A stretch of 13,696 nt of DNA from Mageeibacillus sp. UBA1212. GTDB taxonomy: Bacteria > Bacillota > Clostridia > UBA1212. The DNA lies in NCBI GenBank assembly GCA_002309655.1, contig DBXM01000001.1, positions 1-13,696 of the forward strand. Direction: 5' to 3'. The position numbers were made by a program, and so were the translations under genes. Numbering within the stretch: position 1 is the stretch's first letter; each line of letters starts with the position of its first letter. The notes beneath the pieces were generated by a model. It saw only the letters and a program-made list of their open reading frames with translations. It had not been told where the DNA came from and searched no databases. Shown here one piece after another: positions 1 to 6,540 of the stretch.

Positions 1-2118
1 GACTGGGGCAAGGCGGATTCGTTCACATTTGTGCTCGCGGCTGTGACTGAAGGCGCTCCGATGCCTGCAGTGACAGAAATAACTGTCACCAAGGACAATT
101 CGACTGCGGTCTTCGCGGTACTTACGTTCGACGCAGTGGGTGTTTACGAGTACACGATCACCGAGGTCGACGACCACATTCCGGGCGTCACTTACGATAC
201 TACGCCTCATACGGTAACCGTTACAGTGACCGCTGATGCGCAGACCAACGCGCTCACCGCAACCGTGAAGTATGACGGTGCAGATACGCTCGTGATTACC
301 AACACGTTTGCGCCCACTTACGCCCACTTCGAAGCTACAAAGCAGTTCGAAGACTGGGGCAAGGCGGATTCGTTCACGTTCGTGCTCGCGGCTGTGACTG
401 AAGGCGCTCCGATGCCTGCAGTGACCGAAATTACCGTCACGGAGGACAATCCGACTGCGGTATACGCTGAACTTACGTTCGACACTGTGGGTGTTTACGA
501 GTACACGATCACCGAGGTCGACGACCACGTTCCGGGCGTCACTTACGATACTACGCCTCATACGGTAACCGTTACAGTGACCGCTGATGCGCAGACCAAC
601 GCGCTCACCGCAACCGTGAAGTATGACGGTGCAGATACGCTCGTGATTACCAACACGTTTGCGCCTACGACAGCCCACTTCGAAGCTACAAAGCAGTTCG
701 AAGATTGGGGCAAAGCGGGTTCGTTCACGTTTGTGCTGGCGGCAATCACTGAAGGCGCTCCGATGCCTGCAGTGACCGAAATCACCATCACGGAGGACAA
801 TCCGACTGCGGTATACGCTGAACTCACGTTCGACAAGGTGGGCGTTTACGAGTACACGATCACCGAGGTAAATGATCACGTTCCCGGCGTCACGTACGAT
901 ACGGCCGCACATAAAGTGGTTGTGACTGTCACGGCTGACCCTGACACCAATGCGCTCTCCGCAACCGTGAAGTATGACGGTGCAGATACGCTCGAGATTA
1001 CCAACACGTTTGCGCCTACGACAGCCCACTTCGAAGCTACAAAGCAGTTCGAAGATTGGGGCAAAGCGGGTTCGTTCACGTTTGTGCTGGCGGCAATCAC
1101 TGAAGGCACACCGATGCCTGCAGTGACCGAAATTACCGTCACGGAGAATGATCCGACAGCGATTTTTGCAGAACTTACTTTTGACACGGTAGGCGTTTAC
1201 GAGTATACGATCACCGAGGTCGACGACCACGTTCCGGGCGTCACTTACGATACTACGCCTCATACGGTAACCGTTACAGTGACCGCTGATGCGCAGACCA
1301 ACGCGCTCTCTGCTACCGTGAAATATGACGGCGCCGACTCGCTTGTAATCACCAACACCTTCGCACCCACAACTGCTCACTTCGAGGCTACAAAGCAGTT
1401 TGAAGATTGGGGCAAAGCGGGTTCGTTCACGTTTGTGCTGGCGGCAATCACTGAAGGCGCTCCGATGCCTGCAGTAACCGAAATCACCATCACGGAGGAC
1501 AATCCGACTGCGGTATACGCTGAACTTACGTTCGACACTGTGGGTGTTTACGAGTATACGATCACCGAGGTTGACGACCATGTTCCCGGCGTCACGTACG
1601 ACACGACGGCGCACAAAATTACAGTTACAGTAACCGCTGACAATCAGACCAATGCACTCTCCGCGACAGTTGATTACGACGGAAACCAGACGCTGGTTAT
1701 TACCAACACGTTCACCGCAACGACAGCGCACTTCGAGGCGACCAAGCAGTTCTCCGACTGGGGCAAGGCTGATTCGTTCACGTTCGTGCTGGCGGCAATC
1801 ACTGAGGGCGCACCGATGCCTGCAGTTACCGAACTCACGGTCACCGAGAGCAACCCGACGGCGGTTTTCGCGGAAATCGAATTCACTACAGTCGGCGTTT
1901 TCGAGTACACGATCACCGAGGTCGACGGCGGCATTCCCGGCGTTTCTTACGACACGACCGCGCACAAAGTCACCGTTACGGTTACAGCTGACCCCGACAC
2001 CAACGCATTGACTGCAACCGTGGATTACGAAGGCGGCGAAACGCTCGTTATCACCAACACCTATTCGACAACGCCCTGCACGGCGACCCCCGAGGTCACG
2101 AAGGAACTTCATGACCGT
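1..2118 (+). repeat. 351-bp tandem coding repeats, six in-phase copies
   Basis: Copies begin at 1, 352, 703, 1054, 1405 and 1756, each marked by GA(C/T)TGGGGCAA and spaced exactly 351 bp (117 codons). Copies 1 and 2 differ at one visible base over 136-314 versus 487-665. Copies 3 and 4 share a long identical stretch starting near 661 and 1012. Copies 3 and 5 share near-identical central segments. The sixth copy is the most divergent of the six, and a seventh, degenerate domain follows at about 2119-2430. Confidence 0.95.
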
Positions 2119-2544
2119 GAATGGAAGGACGACGACGAGTTCATTTTCGACATCACCGCCGTCACTGAAGGCGCGCCTACGCCGGAGACTACTTACGCAG
2201 TCGCAACCAAGGCGAACCGCGTGGCAGCTTTCGGAGCTATCGAATTCACCGCTCCGGGCGTGTACGTCTACTCGATTACGGAGCGTGCGGGAAGCGTTGC
2301 GGGAATGATCTACGACACGCAGGTCCACACCGTTACGATTACCGTTACCGACGAAGGTTCGGTTCTCAAGGCAGTGATCGACTACGACGGCGAGAATGCG
2401 CTGACGATCATCAACTCGTTCCTGCCGCCTCCGCCTCCGACAGGCGACAATTCGATGCTCGTTTTTGCAGTCGCGGCGTTCCTGCTTGCCGCTGCGGAAG
2501 CGTTCGTTCTCATTATCCGTCGCAGACGCAACGGGGAAGCATGA
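1..2544 (+). CDS. Sortase-anchored surface protein with tandem pilin isopeptide domains (5' truncated by window)
   Basis: The frame is open from base 1 (DWGKADSFTF...), so the gene starts upstream; the first in-window start-like codon (GTG at 31) lies inside a repeat and is not a real start. The visible 847 residues hold a partial repeat, five complete repeats of exactly 117 aa, and a divergent seventh copy next to the membrane. Each matches the streptococcal pilin isopeptide (FctA/Spy0128-type) pattern: a Lys in EATKQF, a Glu in YEYTITE, and an Asn in ITNTF (K114, E172 and N218 in the first complete copy; K701, E761 and N805 in the last). In this family Lys and Asn form an intramolecular isopeptide bond, catalysed by the Glu, which stiffens the stalk. 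The C-terminus has a sorting signal: a proline run ending in PPPTGDN (residues 811-817), a hydrophobic segment (about 819-837) and an RRRR tail. It is probably an adhesin or stalk covalently attached to peptidoglycan; the ligand-binding N-terminus is not visible. No sortase gene is in the window. Confidence 0.9.
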   Translation, partial: DWGKADSFTFVLAAVTEGAPMPAVTEITVTKDNSTAVFAVLTFDAVGVYEYTITEVDDHIPGVTYDTTPHTVTVTVTADAQTNALTATVKYDGADTLVITNTFAPTYAHFEATKQFEDWGKADSFTFVLAAVTEGAPMPAVTEITVTEDNPTAVYAELTFDTVGVYEYTITEVDDHVPGVTYDTTPHTVTVTVTADAQTNALTATVKYDGADTLVITNTFAPTTAHFEATKQFEDWGKAGSFTFVLAAITEGAPMPAVTEITITEDNPTAVYAELTFDKVGVYEYTITEVNDHVPGVTYDTAAHKVVVTVTADPDTNALSATVKYDGADTLEITNTFAPTTAHFEATKQFEDWGKAGSFTFVLAAITEGTPMPAVTEITVTENDPTAIFAELTFDTVGVYEYTITEVDDHVPGVTYDTTPHTVTVTVTADAQTNALSATVKYDGADSLVITNTFAPTTAHFEATKQFEDWGKAGSFTFVLAAITEGAPMPAVTEITITEDNPTAVYAELTFDTVGVYEYTITEVDDHVPGVTYDTTAHKITVTVTADNQTNALSATVDYDGNQTLVITNTFTATTAHFEATKQFSDWGKADSFTFVLAAITEGAPMPAVTELTVTESNPTAVFAEIEFTTVGVFEYTITEVDGGIPGVSYDTTAHKVTVTVTADPDTNALTATVDYEGGETLVITNTYSTTPCTATPEVTKELHDREWKDDDEFIFDITAVTEGAPTPETTYAVATKANRVAAFGAIEFTAPGVYVYSITERAGSVAGMIYDTQVHTVTITVTDEGSVLKAVIDYDGENALTIINSFLPPPPPTGDNSMLVFAVAAFLLAAAEAFVLIIRRRRNGEA
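2431..2544 (+). other. Cell-wall sorting signal coding segment
   Basis: This encodes PPPTGDN, then a hydrophobic stretch and an Arg-rich tail just before the stop. It fits the sortase substrate layout, but Pro replaces the Leu of canonical LPXTG, as in xPxTGD variants seen in Clostridial surface proteins. Cleavage would be expected between Thr814 and Gly815. Confidence 0.75.
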
Positions 2545-2572
2545 TGAACAAAATGTAAAAAATAACTGATTT

Positions 2573-2611
2573 AAAAGCGCTGCCCGGCCCGCCGGTCAGC
2601 GCTTTTTCCTT
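2573..2611 (+). terminator. Rho-independent terminator of the surface protein gene
   Basis: Perfect 10-bp stem AAAAGCGCTG (2573-2582) / CAGCGCTTTT (2597-2606), with an extra CCGG/CCGG pairing possible in the loop, followed by TTTCCTT. It starts 28 nt after the stop codon. Confidence 0.9.
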
Positions 2612-2640
2612 CTAAAAAGAACGCGGGCCCCGAACCGCCC

Positions 2641-2669
2641 TTGAACCGCCTTCGCTTTTGTGCTACAAT
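2641..2669 (+). promoter_or_regulatory. Sigma-A promoter for the metallophosphoesterase operon
   Basis: TTGAAC (2641-2646), 17-nt spacer, TACAAT (2664-2669), with TGC directly before the -10 (extended -10 form). Transcription would start near 2676, giving a leader of about 36 nt. It lies between the upstream terminator and the next gene. Confidence 0.75.
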
Positions 2670-2711
2670 GAACTCGCTTAAAAGGCACCATTAAACCAAT
2701 ATGGAGGAAAT

Positions 2712-3869
2712 ATGAATAAAAGAATTTCTTTCATCGTTTCGGTCGTTATGGCCGCGGTACTCATTTTATCCGCTGCCGGCTGTGCCGTACCGGAACGGTC
2801 CGCCGAACACCTCGAGGACTATGTCTTCACCGTCCGGTATCATGACAATTTCAACATTCTTCAGCTTACAGACATTCACTGGAACGTCAACACGTCCGCG
2901 AAGGCTTCGATGAGCTACCTTGACAAGCTGCTCAAGGAAGTGAACGGCCACATCGTCGCCACCCAGGGAACTTCCGCGAAAATCGACCTCGTGGAGCTCA
3001 CCGGCGACATGTTCATGCTGGCCAACAGCTACCACCTCGCCACGTTCATCGACTATTTCGAGCGCAAGGCGGAGGAGTACGGCTTCGTTTACGCTCCGAT
3101 CTGGGGCAACCACGACAGGCACAGCCTGTACAATCCCAACGAGCTGGCGGACAGGTTTATTAAAGCGGAGCACTGCCTGTACTTTGAACCCACCGACGAC
3201 CTTTACGGCCGCAGCAACTTCATTATCAATCTGACCGAGGACGGCACGAAGAACTCGCAGGTCGCGTGGATGATCGCGCACCTCGACTCCGGCGCCAGCT
3301 TTTCCGAGACGGAACTGGACGTTTTCAGGGAGTACGACTACATCCGCCCCGAGCAGACCGACTGGTACGTTGCCGAACACGCGCTGGCGGGCGAGCACGT
3401 TCCCGCGATAGCCTACTACCACATTCCGCAGGACGAGAATGAAAAAGCGTGGAAGGCGGTTTCGGAAGACGGCGCCGCCATCAAGAACAAATTCTTCAGA
3501 CTCGAGGAATTTGCCGACAACGGGAATGAAAAATTCGCCAGCGACTTCATCGACAGGGCGAAGGATCACGGTCTGAAGGCGGCGTTCATGGGCCACGCGC
3601 ACAACGTGGACTGGACCTTCGAGCAGAACGGCGTGGTTATCGGCCTGGGCGTCAAAACCGGCGACGAGCTCTACTTCGCGCACGTTGACGTGAATTCGGA
3701 AGACGAGGCGGTGCAGGCGGGCCTTAAATCCGTGGGCATCACCGAGAACTTCGACCTGATCGGCGCGTCCCTGGTAACGCTAACCTCGCGCGACGGCTCC
3801 TTCGATCTGGAGCACCTTTACTTCAACGAAAGGAAAGACGGCGACTTTGCCGTTTGGGTGAAATGGTGA
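2712..3869 (+). CDS. Calcineurin-like metallophosphoesterase, predicted lipoprotein
   Basis: 385 aa. The N-terminus is a lipoprotein-type signal: basic MNKR, a hydrophobic core, then LSAAGC with Cys24 as the probable lipidated residue (Ala at -3 makes the lipobox imperfect). The five metal-binding blocks of the calcineurin-like phosphoesterase fold appear in order: TDIH (D54, H56), TGDM (D99), GNHDR (N133, H134), YYHIP (H237) and GHAH (H295, H297). The set is complete, so an active dinuclear-metal phosphohydrolase is expected, outside the cell and tethered to the membrane. The layout resembles the DCR2/YkuE-like branch; the substrate cannot be read from sequence. ATG 2712 is preceded by GGAGGA at 2703-2708 (short spacing). 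It is first in a probable three-gene operon, its stop overlapping the next start by 1 nt. Confidence 0.9.
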   Translation: MNKRISFIVSVVMAAVLILSAAGCAVPERSAEHLEDYVFTVRYHDNFNILQLTDIHWNVNTSAKASMSYLDKLLKEVNGHIVATQGTSAKIDLVELTGDMFMLANSYHLATFIDYFERKAEEYGFVYAPIWGNHDRHSLYNPNELADRFIKAEHCLYFEPTDDLYGRSNFIINLTEDGTKNSQVAWMIAHLDSGASFSETELDVFREYDYIRPEQTDWYVAEHALAGEHVPAIAYYHIPQDENEKAWKAVSEDGAAIKNKFFRLEEFADNGNEKFASDFIDRAKDHGLKAAFMGHAHNVDWTFEQNGVVIGLGVKTGDELYFAHVDVNSEDEAVQAGLKSVGITENFDLIGASLVTLTSRDGSFDLEHLYFNERKDGDFAVWVKW

Positions 3870-4873
3870 TGAAAAATATATATGACCGCAGTAATTTTGT
3901 CCTTTCGGGGCAGGGCGGGAAGCGGAAAATCCAGTCGGCGTTCGTGACGCTCTGCGTAATCGGGTTTTTCCTGCTCTCGGCCGTGACGTTCATGAATTTC
4001 CTCTACTGCCTTTCGGACTGCATCGGTTCGATAGTCTGCGCCTCCGCCGACGTGGCGTTAAGGGACGCTTTGAGGTCGATGCCGATATTCCTGACGTTTT
4101 TCGTGAGCCTGAGCGGGCTGATGGTCTCGCACACGTTCTACAGGAACGAGAGCCCGGAGATCCTCGCGAAGAAGGCGAAAAAGCACGCCTGGATCGGTAT
4201 CGTAATCAGTGCTTTGATTATCGTTTACACGGTTGCGATGCGGTTCATGGGAAGGTACTGGTCTCTTGTGGAAGGCGCGCCGTCACCGCTTTACCCGCTT
4301 GACGCAATCATTTTCGCGGTGATCATGATCGCGCTTGGAGTTGCTGTTCTTGCCTATATTAAGAGAAATTCGAAGGGCCAGATCTTCTTCGGGCCGTGCA
4401 GGGCGCCGCTGCAGAAGAGGGGCAGAGGCGTAAGAAGCTTCTTTAGAACGTTCTGGCTGCTGATCGGGCTTTACGGCTTCTGCGGATTCTTCTACAGTTT
4501 GTTCATCGTGGACTTCCGGAACGGCTACGTTTTCTACAGCGTCGCGATGATGCTTGTGTCGCTGGTGGCGTTCCTGACGGTCGCCGTCTGGGAGCTGTTC
4601 TACAACAACCTGACCGCGGAGAAGCGGAAAGAGTTCACGCTGCCGCTGGCGATTGTTTCGCTCCTGGTGTCGGTCGCGGCAACGGTCGTGTATTTCATCG
4701 CGCTTAAGGGCAATCTCGACGGTCCGTCCAACGTGGGCTTCGGAATTCTGCCGATTGCTTTTTCCGCCAGCGTGAACTTCGCGACGTTGCTGGTGGTCGC
4801 GATGCCGCTGATCGTTTCGGTGACGGCGGTTATCAAAGGTTTGCACAGAAATATTAAAAAACAGAAAAAATAA
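3869..4873 (+). CDS. Eight-helix integral membrane protein of unknown function
   Basis: 334 aa from ATG 3869, which shares its A with the TGA of the phosphoesterase gene (TGATG), suggesting translational coupling. TTG 3854 and ATG 3863 are in-frame alternatives, but GGTGA at 3857-3861 is spaced best for 3869. Hydrophobic segments lie near residues 24-46, 70-88, 107-126, 145-163, 192-214, 221-245, 257-278 and 298-322, separated by short loops; a longer basic loop (164-190, including KRGRGVR) falls between the fourth and fifth, and the C-terminus is a lysine-rich tail (IKKQKK). I do not recognise a named family or catalytic motif. Coupling to the phosphoesterase suggests a shared envelope role, which is inference only. 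Confidence 0.85.
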   Translation: MKNIYDRSNFVLSGQGGKRKIQSAFVTLCVIGFFLLSAVTFMNFLYCLSDCIGSIVCASADVALRDALRSMPIFLTFFVSLSGLMVSHTFYRNESPEILAKKAKKHAWIGIVISALIIVYTVAMRFMGRYWSLVEGAPSPLYPLDAIIFAVIMIALGVAVLAYIKRNSKGQIFFGPCRAPLQKRGRGVRSFFRTFWLLIGLYGFCGFFYSLFIVDFRNGYVFYSVAMMLVSLVAFLTVAVWELFYNNLTAEKRKEFTLPLAIVSLLVSVAATVVYFIALKGNLDGPSNVGFGILPIAFSASVNFATLLVVAMPLIVSVTAVIKGLHRNIKKQKK

Positions 4874-4882
4874 CAGACGACT

Positions 4883-4913
4883 CTCGCGTGAACGTTCCCG
4901 GCGTGAGCTTTTT
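4883..4913 (+). terminator. Weak hairpin with T-run between the two membrane-protein genes (possible attenuator)
   Basis: CTCGCG (4883-4888) can pair with CGTGAG (4902-4907) with one G-T wobble, and CTTTTT follows. The stem is only 6 bp with a 13-nt loop, so it may reduce read-through into the next gene or be chance. I saw no clear promoter between the genes. Confidence 0.3.
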
Positions 4914-4936
4914 CAGAGTGAACAGGAGGCTTTCTT

Positions 4937-5899
4937 ATGAAAACTGTTAACAATCCGTTCAACGTCAAGTCTTCGGAGGGGCGCTTTAAATCGGCGCGCG
5001 CCAATCTTCTGATCGTCGTGGTTTTGACGGCAATCAACATGGTGCTTGCGTTCCTTCCGGAAGGGATGTATTTTATGTTCTCGGCGTACCTGCCTTACGT
5101 GCTTATGGTCTGGGGTCTGATGTTCTGCGGCCTGTATCCTGCGGAAGTTTTAAACGAGCTCGGAATAGCGAACCCCATGCCGAAGCCGGTTTTTGCCGTG
5201 TTTGCGGGTGCGGCGGTTCTGATACTGCTGATATACCTTTTTGCCTGGATATTCTCGAAAAAGAACAGGGTGGGGTGGCTCATCGCCGCGCTGGTCTGCT
5301 TTGTGATAGATACGGTGATACTGGTAATCATCGGGTTTGACCCGGGAAGGGTTTTCGGCAGCGTCGTAAACATTGTCTTCCATATCTGGGTGATCGTCTC
5401 GCTGATTTTGGGCATAGTCGCGCATTTCAAGCTTAAGAAGGCGGCGGAAAAGGCGGCAGCGGATAAGGCGGCGGAAAAGTCGTCGGCTCCGGAAACCGTT
5501 GACGGAAGCTTTCCCGCATGGTCCGGAGAGGCCGGAGCAGTTCTTCCGGAAGAAAACGTATCCGGCGGAGCGCCCGCCGAAGCCGTCGACTGGAAAAAAC
5601 GCGAGGAAAGCGCGAATTCTCCGGTGCTGAGATTCGCGGATGAAGACGTCAAGTCGCGTGTCTTTCTGGAAACCGTCGTTCTGGGCCACACGGTCACTTA
5701 CAGGAGAGCCGGCAAGGTCAACGAGCTCGTAATCGACGGCAAGGTGTACGACGAGACGGTTCCTGCTTTTATCGAGACCGCACACACTCTTACCGCAAGG
5801 GTCGACGGACACGTTTTCGAGGCGGGTTTTGACGGCGTCAGCTCCAGCTTCATTGACGTCGACGGCGAAAACGTCGAGAGAAAGTTAAGGGTGTTCTGA
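4937..5899 (+). CDS. Membrane protein with five helices and a C-terminal beta-rich cytosolic domain
   Basis: 320 aa. ATG 4937 has AGGAGG at 4924-4929 with 7-nt spacing. Predicted transmembrane segments are near residues 24-41, 46-67, 85-106, 112-133 and 141-163. An Ala/Lys-rich charged stretch (165-185) and a flexible acidic, Pro/Gly-containing linker (186-235) follow, then a compact beta-strand-rich domain of about 80 residues (241-320) with repeated short strands and Gly/Asp turns (LVIDGKVYDE, ARVDGHVFEAGFDG, FIDVDGENV). The protein resembles uncharacterised membrane proteins I recall from gut Clostridia; no biochemical role is known to me. The C-terminal strand pattern recalls small FAIM-like beta-sandwich domains, a weak resemblance only. 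It is the last gene of the operon before a strong terminator. Confidence 0.85.
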   Translation: MKTVNNPFNVKSSEGRFKSARANLLIVVVLTAINMVLAFLPEGMYFMFSAYLPYVLMVWGLMFCGLYPAEVLNELGIANPMPKPVFAVFAGAAVLILLIYLFAWIFSKKNRVGWLIAALVCFVIDTVILVIIGFDPGRVFGSVVNIVFHIWVIVSLILGIVAHFKLKKAAEKAAADKAAEKSSAPETVDGSFPAWSGEAGAVLPEENVSGGAPAEAVDWKKREESANSPVLRFADEDVKSRVFLETVVLGHTVTYRRAGKVNELVIDGKVYDETVPAFIETAHTLTARVDGHVFEAGFDGVSSSFIDVDGENVERKLRVF

Positions 5900-5919
5900 T
5901 TGAGCATCTGAGGGACAGA

Positions 5920-5967
5920 GCCCGCCGGCGGCGCGTTTCCGCGCGCTTGCCGGCGGGCGTTTTTCTT
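5920..5967 (+). terminator. Rho-independent terminator of the 2712-5899 operon
   Basis: Perfect 10-bp GC-rich stem GCCCGCCGGC (5920-5929) / GCCGGCGGGC (5949-5958), with further GCGCG/CGCGC pairing inside the loop, followed by GTTTTTCTTTTA. It begins 20 nt after the stop. Confidence 0.93.
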
Positions 5968-6022
5968 TTACGGGAGGGCGCTCCGTTCATGCGTTTTCAG
6001 TAAAAAATATGCGGTTGCGTTT

Positions 6023-6047
6023 TGTCCCTTTACACGTTTCCGGGACA
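6023..6047 (+). promoter_or_regulatory. Inverted repeat spanning the -35 box (candidate operator)
   Basis: TGTCCC (6023-6028) and GGGACA (6042-6047) are perfect 6-bp arms 13 nt apart. They bracket the -35 element and end 3 nt before the -10. A regulator bound here would overlap RNA polymerase. The downstream XRE-type protein is a natural candidate for autoregulation, but this is inference. Confidence 0.4.
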
Positions 6048-6056
6048 TTGTATAAT
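6029..6056 (+). promoter_or_regulatory. Sigma-A promoter of the XRE/sigma-4 regulator
   Basis: TTTACA (6029-6034), 16-nt spacer, perfect TATAAT (6051-6056). Predicted start near 6063, giving a leader of about 25 nt with GGAAGGAGG at 6071-6079. Confidence 0.75.
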
Positions 6057-6087
6057 TTCAGCGTACACTCGGAAGGAGGCCCGGATT

Positions 6088-6540
6088 ATGGATCCCGGCA
6101 AGGCGATAGCGGCGCTCAGAACCGAACGGAATATGTCGCAGCAAGCCCTCGCGGACATTCTTTTTGTCTCGCGGGATCTCGTTTCAAAGTGGGAGAACGG
6201 CACGAGACGGCCGGACTACACGATGGTCGAGAAAATTGCGGAGACGTTCGGCGTGAATGCGGACGAAATTGCCGACAGGAACGACCTGATCTTCAGGGAA
6301 CTCTCGGAGTGTGTTTCCGGCGTTTGCGATATTCCGGACAGCGGGCTCGCCGAACTGATCAGCGGCTTTTTGAAGGGGCTCCGCGACACCGAAGCGAAAA
6401 TGTTCGTGCAGCGCTATTACTTTCTCAAAAACACCTCGGACATTTCGCGAATGTTCGGGCTGAACGAGAACCACGTGCGCAGCACGCTTTCAAGAACGCG
6501 CCGGAAGCTGAGAAAATACGTAAAGGAGAATGTCAGATGA
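6088..6540 (+). CDS. XRE-type helix-turn-helix regulator fused to a sigma-70 region 4-like domain
   Basis: 150 aa. ATG 6088 was chosen because GGAAGGAGG (6071-6079) sits 8 nt upstream; upstream in-frame codons would overlap the promoter. Residues 5-61 are an XRE/Cro-cI helix-turn-helix (RNMSQQALAD, VSRDLVSKWENGTRRPD). Residues about 95-146 match a sigma-70 region 4 helix-turn-helix (LRDTEAKMFVQRYYF, then ISRMFGLNENHVRSTLSRTRRKLRKYV). No region 2 (core-polymerase and -10 binding) is present, so this is not an ordinary ECF sigma factor. It may bind DNA through two helix-turn-helix units, or contact polymerase through the region-4-like part near -35 elements. The stop overlaps the next start (ATGA), so the pair is probably a functional unit in which the membrane protein signals to or restrains the regulator. 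Confidence 0.85.
   Translation: MDPGKAIAALRTERNMSQQALADILFVSRDLVSKWENGTRRPDYTMVEKIAETFGVNADEIADRNDLIFRELSECVSGVCDIPDSGLAELISGFLKGLRDTEAKMFVQRYYFLKNTSDISRMFGLNENHVRSTLSRTRRKLRKYVKENVR

Noticed and set aside
31..2544. GTG at 31 as the true start of the surface protein
   Set aside because: The frame is open to base 1 and the upstream residues match the repeat consensus, so the gene begins before the window.
2766..3683. 305-aa open frame on the minus strand opposite the phosphoesterase
   Set aside because: It is the antisense frame of a gene with complete metal-binding motifs; the translation is low-complexity Val/Arg-rich without any domain, and GC-rich codon use creates such frames.
6009..6536. 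Apparent 176-residue N-terminal extension of the membrane protein
   Set aside because: It is an Arg-rich out-of-frame reading of the XRE/sigma-4 gene and overlaps the promoter; the ATG at 6537 has a proper ribosome binding site and stop-start overlap.
6088..6540. Regulator as an ordinary ECF sigma factor
   Set aside because: The N-terminal half is a clear XRE helix-turn-helix with SxWExG-type residues, and no region 2 is present.
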